From positions 124,001 through 188,000 of the forward strand of contig NZ_JYJK01000130.1 in NCBI RefSeq assembly GCF_003263785.1: DNA of 64,000 bases, read 5' to 3'. Every line of letters begins with the position of its first letter. Positions within the stretch are counted from its first letter, which is position 1. This document shows positions 8,920 through 19,053 of the stretch, piece after piece. The translations under genes were made by a program, and so were the position numbers. The notes below the pieces were generated by a model. That model saw only the letters and a program-made list of their open reading frames with translations. It did no database searches and had not been told where the DNA came from. The DNA comes from Vibrio variabilis (lineage in GTDB: Bacteria; Pseudomonadota; Gammaproteobacteria; Enterobacterales; Vibrionaceae).

Positions 8920-11051
8920 TTATTCTGCGTCAGGTGCCGCTTTTTCATTCGCAGCTTCAGCTGGCTGTTCTACCGCTTCTTTCATGCTCAGACGTACACG
9001 GCCTTGGCGGTCGATTTCAAGTACTTTAACTTGAACCTCTTGGCCTTCTTTCAGGTAGTCAGTCACTTTCTCAACACGCTCTTGAGCGATTTGAGAGATG
9101 TGTACTAGACCATCTTTACCTGGAAGAACCGTGACGAATGCACCGAAGTCAGCTAGACGAGCAACTTTACCCGTGTAGATCTTACCCACTTCAACTTCTG
9201 CAGTGATAGCTTCGATACGAGCAATCGCATCTTTCGCTTGGTCACCGTCAGTCGCCGCGATCTTGATAGTACCGTCGTCTTCGATCTCGATAGTCGTACC
9301 AGTCTCTTCAGTTAGCTGACGGATAACCGCGCCACCTTTACCGATAACGTCTTTGATCTTGTCTGCACTGATCTTCATTGTGTGGATACGCGGAGCAACT
9401 CAGAGATCTCTTCACGAGCACCAGAGATCGCTTCATCCATGACAGAAAGGATGTGCTTACGTGCACCTTGCGCTTGGTTAAGAGCAATTTGCATGATCTC
9501 TTTAGTGATACCTTCGATCTTGATGTCCATTTGAAGTGCAGTGATACCAGTGTTAGTACCTGCTACTTTAAAGTCCATGTCACCTAGGTGGTCTTCGTCA
9601 CCAAGGATGTCAGAAAGAACAACGAAGTCGTCGCCTTCTTTAACAAGACCCATTGCGATACCCGCAACAGAAGACTTGATTGGTACACCAGCATCCATAA
9701 GTGCTAGAGACGTACCACATACAGAAGCCATTGAAGATGAACCGTTAGATTCAGTGATTTCCGATACAACACGCACTGTGTATGGGAATTCTTCAACAGA
9801 AGGCATTACTGCTGCGATACCGCGCTTAGCCAGTTTACCGTGACCGATTTCACGACGCTTAGGAGAACCTACAAAACCCGTTTCGCCAACACAGTATGGA
9901 GGGAAGTTGTAGTGTAGTAGGAAGTGATCTTTACGCTCACCAGTTAGCTCATCAATGATTTGAGCATCACGCTGCGTACCAAGCGTCGCAGTTACTAGCG
10001 CCTGAGTCTCACCACGAGTGAACAGTGAAGAACCGTGAGTACGTGGAAGAACGCCAGTGCGTACATCCAGTGCACGAACCATGTCTTTTTCACGACCATC
10101 GATACGTGGGTTACCCGCGATGATGCTACGACGTACAACTGTCTTCTCTAGATCGTGGAAGATAGTGTGGATTTCTTTCGTGTTCGCTTCTGGATCTTCA
10201 GCAAGAAGAACATCGTTCACTTCTGCTGCAATCGCGTGAATGCGATCGTAACGAGCCATCTTTTCAGTGATTTGGTACGCTTCAACTAGCTTAGCTTCAG
10301 CTAGCTCTGCGATACGCTCGTTAAGAGCCGTGTTCTCTTCTGGAGCAACCCAATCCCAAGCAGGAGTAGCAACTTCAGCTGCAAACTCGTTGATTGCAGT
10401 GATGACAGTTTGCTGTTGGTCGTGACCGAACACAACTGCAGATAGCATTTCTTCTTCAGTTAGGTTATCAGCTTCTGATTCAACCATTAGTACTGCAGAT
10501 TCAGTACCCGCAACAACAAGATCAAGCTTAGATGTTTCTAGCTCAGTGTTGCTTGGGTTAAGAACAAGCTGACCGTCGATGTGACCAACGCGTGCTGCAC
10601 CGATAGGACCGTTGAACGGGATACCAGAGATAGCAAGTGCTGCAGACGTACCAATCATTGTTGGAATGTCTGGCTGTACATTCGGGTTAACAGAAACAAC
10701 CGTTGCGATAACCTGAACTTCGTTTTTGAATGCGTCTGGGAATAGTGGACGAATTGGACGGTCGATTAGACGTGCAGTCAGTGTTTCGCCTTCAGAAGGA
10801 CGACCTTCACGCTTGAAGAAACCACCTGGGATTTTACCTGCCGCGTAAGTGCGCTCTTGGTAGTTTACTGTTAGTGGGAAGAAGTCTTGACCTTCTACCG
10901 CTTCTTTTTTACCAACAACAGAAACGAATACTGCTGTATCGTCCATTGTTACCATTACAGCTGCAGTAGCTTGACGTGCGATAACGCCTGTTTCTAGCGT
11001 CACAGTGTGGTTGCCGTATTGGAACGACTTAACAACTGGTTTTTCGAACAT
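8920..11051 (-). CDS. pnp: Polyribonucleotide nucleotidyltransferase (apparent frameshift)
   Basis: PNPase is the phosphorolytic 3'-5' exoribonuclease of the RNA degradosome. The order is two RNase PH domains, then KH and S1 RNA-binding domains. The ATG at 11049-11051 (MFEKPVVKSFQYG) with GGAAA 5 bases ahead is the true start. As written, the frame breaks near 9396, where GAGTTGCTCCG should read GAGTTGGCTCCG to continue into APRIHTMKIS. One base restored gives about 710 residues, matching the family (711 in E. coli). The break would separate the catalytic core from KH-S1; the downstream part opens with an ATG overlapping the premature TGA. I favour a sequence error. It follows rpsO and has a structured leader. 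Confidence 0.93.
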
Positions 11052-11337
11052 TGTATTTCCTTTTTTCTGGAGCGAGTCCAGATCATTTGATTGTGCGCTC
11101 AATGCATTACAAATCGCGACTAGTTCAAACAAACTTATCTCTAAGCAGCGAGTTCTATGCCGCTAAAAGCGAGCAAATGTGCTTGGAATAGTCGCGACCC
11201 TGCGGTCGACAAAATGGACTGTAATGTACTGAGCAGATTGTGGCTAAACGGAGTTGCTTTAAACAACTCTGTTTAGACGGGACGTAGTATAAACTACTTA
11301 GTGGAAGTTTTGCCATTAACTAAAGAATTTAGCTAAC
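11052..11337 (-). promoter_or_regulatory. pnp 5' leader with hairpins
   Basis: The 286 bases between the rpsO terminator and the pnp start hold several minus-strand inverted repeats. One is GTCGACC / GGTCGCGAC. Another is CTGGA / TCCAG, directly ahead of the pnp ribosome-binding site. In E. coli the pnp leader is a double-stranded RNase III target used for autoregulation; a similar role is inferred from position only. Confidence 0.5.
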
Positions 11338-11363
11338 AAAAAAGGGGCATATAGCCCCTTTTA
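11336..11363 (-). terminator. Rho-independent terminator of rpsO
   Basis: GGGGC-atata-GCCCC hairpin (11344-11348, 11354-11358) followed on the minus strand by T6. It lies 25 bases after the rpsO stop and separates rpsO from pnp. Confidence 0.85.
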
Positions 11364-11387
11364 ACAAACTTTCTATGCAGACGCTGA

Positions 11388-11657
11388 TTAGCGACGTAGG
11401 CCTAGACGTTTGATTAGGTCTTGGTAGCGAGCTAGGTTTTTACCTTTTAGGTAATCTAGAAGCTTACGACGACGAGAAACCATACGTAGAAGACCACGAC
11501 GGCTGTGGTGATCGCCTTTGTGTGCTTTGAAGTGACCTTGTAGGTGGTTGATAGAAGCTGTAAGTAGAGCTACTTGAACTTCTGGTGAACCAGTGTCGCC
11601 TTCGCCTTGTGCGTATTCTGCAACGATTGCTGCTTTAGTTTCTGCATTCAGAGACAT
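11388..11657 (-). CDS. rpsO: 30S ribosomal protein S15
   Basis: S15 is an early-binding 16S rRNA protein of the 30S subunit platform. The 89-residue product is full length, with the family motif HLQGHFKAHKGDHHSRRGLL (about residues 38-57) containing the His/Asp/Ser residues that contact the central-domain three-way junction. An AGGAGA ribosome-binding site precedes the ATG. It has its own promoter and terminator, between truB and pnp as in other gammaproteobacteria. Confidence 0.98.
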   Translation of the reverse strand: MSLNAETKAAIVAEYAQGEGDTGSPEVQVALLTASINHLQGHFKAHKGDHHSRRGLLRMVSRRRKLLDYLKGKNLARYQDLIKRLGLRR

Positions 11658-11731
11658 AATTCTCTCCTAATAAGAGTAAGTTTAAAAGTTGTAGCAGCCA
11701 ATCTCTGATTCAGCCGCTACGCGAAGCGCGA

Positions 11732-11760
11732 ATTATAGGGAATAATTCTAGCTAGAGCAA
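11732..11760 (-). promoter_or_regulatory. Sigma-70 promoter of rpsO
   Basis: Minus-strand TTGCTC -35 (11755-11760), 17-base spacer and a perfect TATAAT -10 (11732-11737), about 75 bases ahead of the rpsO ATG. Confidence 0.8.
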
Positions 11761-11775
11761 GGAGTATTCGTCGCT

Positions 11776-12728
11776 CTATTGAGCACTTTCTTCCTCACGG
11801 AAAACAACGAGTCGCTTAGGCGCCAGCTTACCATCGTCATTCATAGCACCAACGCCAATAAACAAACGCTCTTCACCCATGGTCATGCGTACTGGCGCAT
11901 CGACTGGCAAGCCTGAAACCTGCACAGGCTGACCATGCTGAAGCAAGTCACCCAGCTCAGGTGATACATTCACTTCTTGAAGATCTTGTACTGCACTGTC
12001 CATTGGCATCAGCAGTGGGTCAAGCAACTCACGCGGCTGACGCTCTTCGCGCTTTGCCTGCTCAAATAGCTCGTTAAGCTGCTCAAGAGTCACCATGTTC
12101 TCATAAGGTACTTAGCAACCGCCGTACGACGTAGCATAGTCACGTGAGCACCACAGCCTAGCATTTCACCGAGATCATCAACGATAGTTCGGATGTACGT
12201 GCCCTTCGAGCAGTGTACTTCCATCTCCACTTCATCACCTTCAAAGCGGTGTAGGACGATTTCATACACAGTGATCTTACGTGCTTCACGCGGCACTTCG
12301 ATACCTTGGCGAGCGTACTCATAAAGTGGCTTACCTTGATACTTCAGTGCTGAGAACATTGACGGCACTTGATCTGACTCACCACGGAACTTGTCGATGC
12401 ACTCGTCAAGAAACTCTGGAGTTACGTTGATATCACGAGTTTCAACCACTTCGCCATCAGAGTCAGAGGTATTGGTGCGCTCACCAAGTTTTGCGATCAC
12501 GCGGTAGCGCTTGTCTGAATCTAATAGGAATTGCGAGAACTTAGTGGCTTCGCCCAAGCAGATTGGCAGCATGCCCGTTGCTAGCGGGTCAAGAGCACCC
12601 GTGTGGCCGGCTTTCTCAGCGAAGTAGATACGCTTTACTTTTTGCAGCGCGTCATTCGATGAGATACCGGTAGGTTTATCTAGAAGGATAACGCCGTTGA
12701 CTGGACGTCCCTTGCGACGTCTAGCCAT
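11776..12728 (-). CDS. truB: tRNA pseudouridine-55 synthase TruB (apparent frameshift)
   Basis: TruB makes pseudouridine 55 in the T-loop of tRNAs. The N-terminal 200 residues hold the catalytic region (KAGHTGALDPLATGMLPIC, catalytic Asp in GALDP) and CSKGTYIRT. The frame is lost near 12107, where coding TACCTTATGAG should be TACCCTTATGAG (KYPYENMVTLE). Downstream the remaining 106 residues (MVTLEQLNEL to LAPKRLVVF) are intact in the next frame. Restoring one C gives about 317 residues, close to E. coli (314). Its ATG overlaps the rbfA stop by one base (TAATG), which indicates coupled translation in the nusA-infB operon. Confidence 0.93.
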
Positions 12729-13144
12729 TACTGCTCTTCTCCCTCAGCGCCGTTTTCTTCGCTGCGACCAGCTTCATCTTGCTTGCGCTTGTCTTCGTTC
12801 ACCACTTCGCTCACTAGATTAGACATACGCATACCTTCAACAAGCGTGTTGTCGTAGTGGAAACGTACTTCTGGTGTTAGGCGTAGGCGAATGCGTTTAC
12901 CTAGCATCATACGAATGTGCGCTTCATGTTCACGAAGTGCTGCTAAGCTCGATTCTGGAGTCTGCTCACCCACACATAGGAAAGTCACGAATACTTTCGC
13001 GTATGCGAGGTCACGAGACACTTCTACGTCTGAAATCGTCACCATACCTAGGCGAGAATCACGAACTTCGCGTTGAAGGATAAGAGCAAGCTCTTTTTGT
13101 AGTTGCTGCGCAACACGTTGTGTGCGGCTAAATTCTTTTGACAT
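12728..13144 (-). CDS. rbfA: Ribosome-binding factor A
   Basis: RbfA is a KH-fold cold-shock factor that binds 30S precursors and assists 16S 5'-end maturation. The ATG at 13142-13144 gives MSKEFSRTQRVAQQLQKELA, the family N-terminus. An upstream ATG at 13181-13183 is in frame but would add a non-conserved 13-residue extension. The product is 138 residues with an acidic/charged tail and the motif VEGMRMSNLVSEV. It lies between infB and truB, overlapping truB by one base. Confidence 0.95.
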   Translation of the reverse strand: MSKEFSRTQRVAQQLQKELALILQREVRDSRLGMVTISDVEVSRDLAYAKVFVTFLCVGEQTPESSLAALREHEAHIRMMLGKRIRLRLTPEVRFHYDNTLVEGMRMSNLVSEVVNEDKRKQDEAGRSEENGAEGEEQ

Positions 13145-13250
13145 TTCTTTTCTCACTATAGAAAGAATGGGGGATGGTATCAACCAGCCCCCATGGCGTA
13201 TTCAACAACCATCAATACTCAATTTAGAAACTGAGTAGCGATTTTGTCAA

Positions 13251-15951
13251 TTAGTCTAGAGTACGTTTGATTTCAACGATTTCGAATACTTCGATTTGGT
13301 CGCCAACGCGAACATCGTTGTAGTTCTTAACGCCGATACCACACTCGTAACCGTTCTTAACTTCTTGAACGTCATCTTTGAAGCGGCGTAGAGATTCTAG
13401 CTCACCTTCGTAGATTACAACGTTATCACGCAGTACGCGGATAGGGTTGTTACGCTTGATAGTACCTTCTGTCACCATACAACCCGCGATTGCGCCAAGT
13501 TTTGGAGACTTAAATACGTCACGTACTTCTGCAAGGCCGATGATTTCTTGCTTGAACTCAGGAGCAAGCATACCGCCCATTGCTTGTTTCACTTCGTCAA
13601 TCAACTGGTAGATGATCGAGTAGTAGCGTAGGTCTAGGTTTTCAGTTTCAACAGCACGGCGAGCAGATGCATCAGCACGTACGTTAAAGCCTAGGATGAT
13701 AGCGTTAGACGCAGCTGCAAGTACTGCATCAGTTTCTGTAATACCACCAACACCAGAACCAACAATGTTCACTTTAACTTCATCAGTAGACAGTTTCAGT
13801 AGAGAGTCAGAGATTGCTTCTACAGAACCCTGTACGTCCGCTTTTAGTACTACGTTTAGTTCAGCAACATCACCAGCAGCCATGTTAGAGAACATGTTCT
13901 CTAGTTTCGCTTTTTGCTGACGTGCTAGCTTAACTTCACGGAATTTACCTTGACGGTAGTTCGCTACTTCACGTGCTTTACGCTCATCACGTACAACGGT
14001 TGCTTCGTCACCTGATGATGGAACACCAGATAGACCTAGGATCTCAACTGGGATAGATGGGCCAGCTTCAGTCACTTCTTTACCTAGTTCGTCACGCATC
14101 GCACGTACACGGCCGTATTCTTGACCACAAAGTACGATGTCGCCTTTACGTAGCGTACCAGATTGAACTAGAACTGTTGCCACTGGACCACGGCCTTTAT
14201 CTAGGAATGATTCAACAACCACACCAGATGCCATGCCGTCAGCAACCGCTGTTAGCTCAAGTACTTCTGATTGAAGTAGGATAGCTTCTAGAAGACCATC
14301 GATGTTAGTACCTTGTTTCGCAGAGATGTGAACGAACATGTTCTCACCGCCCCACTCTTCAGGGATAACATCGTACTGCGCCAGCTCGTTCTTAACGTTG
14401 TCTGGGTTCGCGTCTTCTTTATCGATCTTGTTCACGGCAACAATCAGAGGTACGCCAGCCGCTTTCGCGTGTTGGATCGCTTCGATTGTTTGTGGCATTA
14501 CACCATCGTCTGCAGCTACAACTAGAACAACGATATCTGTCGCTTGAGCACCACGAGCACGCATTGCGGTAAACGCCGCGTGTCCAGGAGTATCAAGGAA
14601 AGTGATCATGCCGTTGTCAGTTTCTACGTGGTATGCACCAATGTGCTGGGTAATACCACCCGCTTCGCCTGAAGCAACGTGAGTGCGACGGATGTAGTCA
14701 AGTGTCGATGTCTTACCGTGGTCAACGTGACCCATGATAGTTACAACAGGAGCACGAGAAACTGCTTCTGATGTTTCATCACGGTCAGACAGTACTGCTT
14801 CTTCCAGTTCGTTCTCTTTACGTAGAACAACTTTGTGGCCCATTTCTTCAGCAACAAGCTGTGCAGTTTCTTGGTCGATAACTTGGTTGATAGTCGCCAT
14901 TGCGCCCATCTTCATCATCACCTTGATAACTTCTGTTGCTTTAACAGACATTTTGCTCGCTAGCTCAGAAACAACGATAGTTTCGCCGATCACAACGTCT
15001 TGCTTAGCAACTTGAGCGGTCTTATCGAAGCCGTGCTGCATAGACGTAGGCTTAGCTAGTTTGCCTTTCTTACCACGTTGGTTACGACCGCCACGACCGC
15101 CGCGGTTGTCTTCTTGTGGGCTCGCCTTCTTCTTACGACGGCGAGGTGCTTTTTTCTTCTTTACGGTCTTGAGCATCTTCTGCTTCACGAGCGTATTTAG
15201 AAGTGGTGGTGTGGTAGTCACCCTCTTCTTTTGGTTTCTTCTCTTCAGCAGTCCAACGAGCTTCGTTTTCTTCCGCTAGTTTGCGAGCTTCTTCAGCTAG
15301 ACGAGCCGCTTCAGCTTCCGCCTTACGTTGCGCCTCTTCTTCTTGACGACGTTTTAGCTCGTCCGCTTCTTTCTTCGCTTCAGCATTCTTTGCGTTCATT
15401 TCTTTCTTAGCCTTTTCCGCTTCTGCGCGCTTAGCAGTGTTTGCTTCAGATTGCTCCGCCTCACGTTTAGCTTTTTCCTCTGCTAGACGTTTTTCTTCGG
15501 CTTCGCGCTGAGCTTTTTCTTCTGCTTCACGCTGTGCTTTCTCTGCAGCTTCACGTTTGGCTAGCTCTTCGGCTTCACGTTGGGCACGCTCTTCCGCCTC
15601 ACGATTTGCTGCTTCCTCAGCTTCACGTTTTGCTTGCTCGTCGATCGCACTGCGTTTTACATAAGTGCGCTTCTTGCGCACTTCTACTTGTACATCTTTG
15701 CTCTTACCGCCACCGGCAGAAACAGACAGAGTGCTACGAGTTTTACGCTGCAGCGTAAGACGAGTAGGCTCTGACTCACCAGATGTATCACCATGTTCTT
15801 TCTTAAGGTGAGTAAGAAGCGTTTGCTTCTCTTCGTCATTCACCTGATCGCTTTCTGATTTTTTCAGACCAGCATCAGCAAGTTGTTCAATTAGGCGTTC
15901 AACTGGCGTACCAATCTCTTCGCTAAGTGCTTTAACCGTAAGTTTTGTCAT
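13251..15951 (-). CDS. infB: Translation initiation factor IF-2 (apparent frameshift)
   Basis: IF-2 is the GTPase that positions initiator fMet-tRNA on the 30S subunit. A charged N-terminal region with REAEE repeats is followed by the conserved IF2 N segment (VVIGETIVVSELASKM) and the G domain (GHVDHGKT, DTPGHAAF, NKID); the C-terminal domains bind fMet. The reading frame breaks at an A6 run (15150-15155). With A5 the protein reads EEKAPRRRKKK straight through, to about 899 residues (E. coli 890). This is the only apparent insertion among the indels in the window. It lies 22 bases downstream of nusA in the conserved operon. Confidence 0.94.
15451..15633 (-). repeat. In-gene repeat encoding REAEE units of IF-2
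   Basis: Codons about 107-167 of infB encode around eight imperfect, mostly 8-residue units of the form xAxREAEE. They are predicted to form a long charged helix. The DNA is correspondingly repetitive, so length variation or assembly collapse is possible here. The repeat type is known in IF-2 of related bacteria. Confidence 0.75.
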
Positions 15952-15973
15952 GCAACTACCTCCTTGCTGATTA

Positions 15974-17461
15974 TTATTCTTCGTCGCCGAACCAACAGAT
16001 GTTACGTGCAGCCATGATTAGCTCACCTGCGCGCTCTTCTGTTAGCCCTTCAATGCCCTCTAGCTCATCGACACCTTGGTCTGCAAGGTCTTCAAGAGTA
16101 GCTACACCTTTTGCAGCCAGTTTAAATGCCATCTCACGCTCTAGACCTTCTAGTGCTAGTAGGTCTTCAGCTGGCTCAACACCTTCGAATGACTCTTCCT
16201 GAGCAAGAGCAAGTGTCGTTAGGGCATCTTTTGCACGGCTACGAAGCTCTTCTACAAGCTCTTCGTTTAGGCCGTCGATTTCTAGAAGCTCGTTAACTGG
16301 CACATATGCCACTTCTTCTAGAGTTGAGAAGCCTTCCTCAACAAGCATTTCCGCGAAGTCTTGCTCGATGTCTAGGTGCTTCATAAAGTTTTCGATAGAA
16401 GCCGATGCTTCTTCTTGGTGTTTCTTCTGAAGGTCTGCAACCGTCATAACGTTCAGTTCCCAACCCGTTAGTTGAGAAGCTAGACGTACGTTTTGACCGC
16501 TACGACCGATAGCTTGCGCTAGGTTGTCAGCTTCAACTGCGATGTCCATAGAATGTGCATCTTCATCAACGATGATAGAAGCCACGTCTGCTGGCGCCAT
16601 TGCGTTGATAACGAACTGAGCTGGGTTATCGTCCCAAAGAACGATATCGATACGCTCGCCGCCAAGCTCACCAGAAACCGCTTGTACACGTGCACCACGC
16701 ATACCCACACACGCACCAACAGGGTCGATACGCTTGTCGTTTGTTTTCACTGCGATCTTCGCGCGAGAACCTGGATCACGTGCTGCGCCTTTCAGCTCGA
16801 TAAGCTCTTCAGCAATCTCTGGCACTTCCACACGGAATAGCTCAGCTAGCATTTCTGGCTTAGAACGAGTAATGAATAGCTGGAAGCCGCGAGCTTCTGG
16901 AGCCACTTTGTATAGAAGACCACGTACACGGTCACCTGGACGGAAGTTTTCACGAGGAAGCTGGTCATCGCGTAGGATAACGGCTTCAGCGTTGTTACCA
17001 AGGTCTAGGATGATGGTGTCACGGTTAACTTTCTTAACCACACCTGTCACTAGGTCGCCTTCGTTGTCGATGAACTGCTCAACGATTTGCGCGCGCTCAG
17101 CTTCACGTACTTTCTGTACGATAACTTGCTTAGCTGTTTGCGTGGTGATGCGGTCAAACGTTACTGACTCGATCTGCTCTTCAACAAAGTCACCCAATTG
17201 GATAGACTCGTCGTCGTATTGTGCCGCTTCGATAGAAATTTCTTTCGTTGGGAATTCAACTTCTTCTACTGCCATCCAGCGGCGGAAGGTTTCGAATTCA
17301 CCTGTTTTGCGGTCAATGGCAACACGTACATCGATTTCGATTTCGTGTTTTTTCTTAGAAGAGGTTGCTAGTGCAATCTCTAGCGCTTCAAAAATACGCT
17401 CACGAGGAACAGCTTTCTCGTTAGAAACTGCTTCTACTACCGCTAAAATTTCTTTACTCAT
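15974..17461 (-). CDS. nusA: Transcription termination/antitermination factor NusA
   Basis: NusA binds RNA polymerase and nascent RNA, modulating pausing, termination and rrn antitermination. The 495-residue product equals the E. coli length. Order: N-terminal RNAP-binding domain (MSKEILAVVEAVSNEKAVPR), S1 domain (LVTGVVKKVNRDTIILDLG, about 136-154), two KH domains (VGACVGMRGARVQAVSGELGG and the IGRSGQNVRLASQLTGW region), and two acidic helix-hairpin-helix repeats at the C-terminus. A long antisense open frame opposite it is a codon shadow. It sits between rimP and infB. Confidence 0.97.
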   Translation of the reverse strand: MSKEILAVVEAVSNEKAVPRERIFEALEIALATSSKKKHEIEIDVRVAIDRKTGEFETFRRWMAVEEVEFPTKEISIEAAQYDDESIQLGDFVEEQIESVTFDRITTQTAKQVIVQKVREAERAQIVEQFIDNEGDLVTGVVKKVNRDTIILDLGNNAEAVILRDDQLPRENFRPGDRVRGLLYKVAPEARGFQLFITRSKPEMLAELFRVEVPEIAEELIELKGAARDPGSRAKIAVKTNDKRIDPVGACVGMRGARVQAVSGELGGERIDIVLWDDNPAQFVINAMAPADVASIIVDEDAHSMDIAVEADNLAQAIGRSGQNVRLASQLTGWELNVMTVADLQKKHQEEASASIENFMKHLDIEQDFAEMLVEEGFSTLEEVAYVPVNELLEIDGLNEELVEELRSRAKDALTTLALAQEESFEGVEPAEDLLALEGLEREMAFKLAAKGVATLEDLADQGVDELEGIEGLTEERAGELIMAARNICWFGDEE

Positions 17462-17494
17462 TTATCTAGCCTCTAAGCTTTTATTATTAGGGAC

Positions 17495-17950
17495 CTAAAA
17501 TTTAGGGATAAGGTTAGCTTTGGAAATGTTGCTTAGCGCCATTTCTTCTTCGTTACCATCGGCAAGGATGGTCACTGTCTCGCCATCAATAGATTGGATG
17601 ACACCTTTCCACTTACGACGGTTGCCGACAGCCATTTTCAACACGATGCTGACCTCGTGACCAATAAACTGTTGGTAATGTGCTGCTTTGAAAAGTGGTC
17701 TTTCTAGGCCTGGTGAAGACACCTCTAGGTTATAAGCCACCGTAATTGGGTCTTCGACATCCATTACTGCACTTACCTGATGACTTACTTCTGCGCAAGC
17801 ATCAACAGTAATACCATTTTCATGGTCGATATAGATTCGAAGGGTAGAATGCTCACCAGCACGGATGAACTCTAAACCAACAAGCTCGTAGCCAATTGCC
17901 TCTACAGGCGCTTCGAGCAATTCTGTAAGTTGTCTTTCTAAACCAGTCAT
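17495..17950 (-). CDS. rimP: Ribosome maturation factor RimP
   Basis: RimP assists late 30S subunit assembly. The 151-residue product is full length, with the N-terminal alpha/beta domain (GYELVGLEFIRAGEHSTLRIYID), the conserved YNLEVSSPGLERPLF (about 72-86) and an Sm-like C-terminal barrel. It is the first protein gene of the rimP-nusA-infB-rbfA-truB series and lies downstream of the tRNA-fMet gene, the E. coli metY arrangement. Confidence 0.96.
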   Translation of the reverse strand: MTGLERQLTELLEAPVEAIGYELVGLEFIRAGEHSTLRIYIDHENGITVDACAEVSHQVSAVMDVEDPITVAYNLEVSSPGLERPLFKAAHYQQFIGHEVSIVLKMAVGNRRKWKGVIQSIDGETVTILADGNEEEMALSNISKANLIPKF

Positions 17951-17967
17951 TTAACCACTCCAGAAAC

Positions 17968-17990
17968 AAAAAAAGGGCATATAGCCCAAT
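17968..17990 (-). terminator. Weak terminator/attenuator ahead of rimP
   Basis: GGGC-atata-GCCC (17975-17978, 17984-17987) followed by T7 on the minus strand, between the tRNA genes and rimP. The stem is only 4 bp, so it probably attenuates rather than stops transcription. Confidence 0.5.
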
Positions 17991-18038
17991 TTAAATTCCA
18001 AGCACTTGTATTTGCTGCCTTTTAAAAAGCGCAAATAA

Positions 18039-18067
18039 CAAAAAACCCCGAAAGTCGGGGTTTTTTG
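18039..18067 (-). terminator. Rho-independent terminator after the tRNA genes
   Basis: AAAAAACCCCGA-aag-TCGGGGTTTTTT, a strong symmetric hairpin with T-runs on both strands. It lies 120 bases downstream of tRNA-fMet. In E. coli, terminators at this place allow partial read-through into rimP-nusA-infB, where NusA feeds back on its own operon. Confidence 0.85.
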
Positions 18068-18186
18068 TTGCTGGACCCTGATCATCGAGAAAAAGTAACA
18101 CCCTAAAAAGATAGTTGGTGTTCTCTCGATGTGCAGTGATTTTTTCACACTGCTAAACTTGCAATCCATCAACACTTAGAAAGTAT

Positions 18187-18263
<77 letters not shown>

Positions 18264-18318
18264 TCCGACGTGCTGAGCATTATACGCTCAACCACCTGTA
18301 TTACAAGTTTATAAATAA

Positions 18319-18402
18319 TGGTGCCGAGAGAGGGACTCGAACCCTCACACCAAAGGCACTAGCACCTCATGCTAGCGTGTCTACCAATTTCACCATCTCG
18401 GC
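18319..18402 (-). tRNA. leuU: tRNA-Leu (GAG)
   Basis: An 84-nt class II tRNA with a long variable arm and encoded CCA (18319-18321). The anticodon stem CTAGC/GCTAG encloses loop ATGAGGT, giving anticodon GAG. It lies between secG and metY, as leuU does in E. coli. Confidence 0.96.
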
Positions 18403-18436
18403 ATCTAAGCTTCTTAATTCGTTAGAATCAATCGAC

Positions 18437-18772
18437 TTATTGAGGGATCTCGTCGCTGTTTTCAGCTGGGACATCACTCGCTGTATCAGCTGCTTGCTCA
18501 ATCACTTGACCTTGAGTAGGGTCAACCCATTGAGACTCACCTTTGTGAGTGTACATGTTGCCAAGTACTAAGCTGATAACAAAAAATACGATTGCAAAAA
18601 TTGCAGTCATTCGGGTTAGGAAGTTTCCTGAGCCACTAGCACCAAACACTGTGTTTGAAGCGCCAGCACCGAATGAGGCTCCCATATCTGCGCCTTTACC
18701 TTGTTGAATCAACACTAGGCCAATAACACCAAGCGCAGCCAACAGGTAAATCACAAGTAGAACTTGAATCAT
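18437..18772 (-). CDS. secG: Preprotein translocase subunit SecG
   Basis: SecG is the small auxiliary subunit of the SecYEG channel. The 111-residue product has two membrane helices (VLLVIYLLAALGVIGLVLIQ at residues 4-23 and a second around 53-72) joined by the conserved glycine-rich loop GKGADMGASFGAGASNTVFG. An AGGTGG ribosome-binding site precedes the ATG. It heads the secG-leuU-metY transcription unit. Confidence 0.96.
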   Translation of the reverse strand: MIQVLLVIYLLAALGVIGLVLIQQGKGADMGASFGAGASNTVFGASGSGNFLTRMTAIFAIVFFVISLVLGNMYTHKGESQWVDPTQGQVIEQAADTASDVPAENSDEIPQ

Positions 18773-18868
18773 GTGTCCACCTATGTTCCTAATTGTTGAG
18801 CCAGCGCTGCTTTCCTTGCTGTACGCATTGAAAACCTGGCTATGGCCTCCTAAGTGAAGGCGGTGGCA

Positions 18869-18897
18869 ATACTAGCGAATGCCGCACTGACTGACAA
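18869..18897 (-). promoter_or_regulatory. Sigma-70 promoter of secG-leuU-metY
   Basis: Minus-strand TTGTCA -35 (18892-18897), a 17-base spacer and TAGTAT -10 (18869-18874), about 95 bases ahead of secG. The rest of the 281-base glmM-secG gap shows no convincing gene. Confidence 0.75.
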
Positions 18898-19053
18898 GAG
18901 AAAAATGACAAAAATCTTTCGCCGAGCAACTGAACGCTCAAAAAAAGGGCAAAAGAACAATTACCGATAAGAATAAGCGAGTAATCATATAAAAAATAAG
19001 CAAGAACCAAAAGAACATAAATTTGATTCTTGCTCATGCTAATGCGTCGAGAC

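Noticed and set aside
13251..15221. Separate second infB gene or alternative IF-2 isoform start at 15221
   Set aside because: The apparent start lies out of frame upstream of a frameshift; correcting the A-run merges the two ORFs into one normal infB.
16734..17498. A 254-codon open frame antisense to nusA
   Set aside because: It is a codon-bias shadow of nusA: Ser/Arg-rich composition, no ribosome-binding site and no family resemblance.
18840..19037. 65-codon ORF on the minus strand between glmM and secG
   Set aside because: It overlaps the secG promoter elements and is low-complexity Phe/Leu-rich; no ribosome-binding site was evident.
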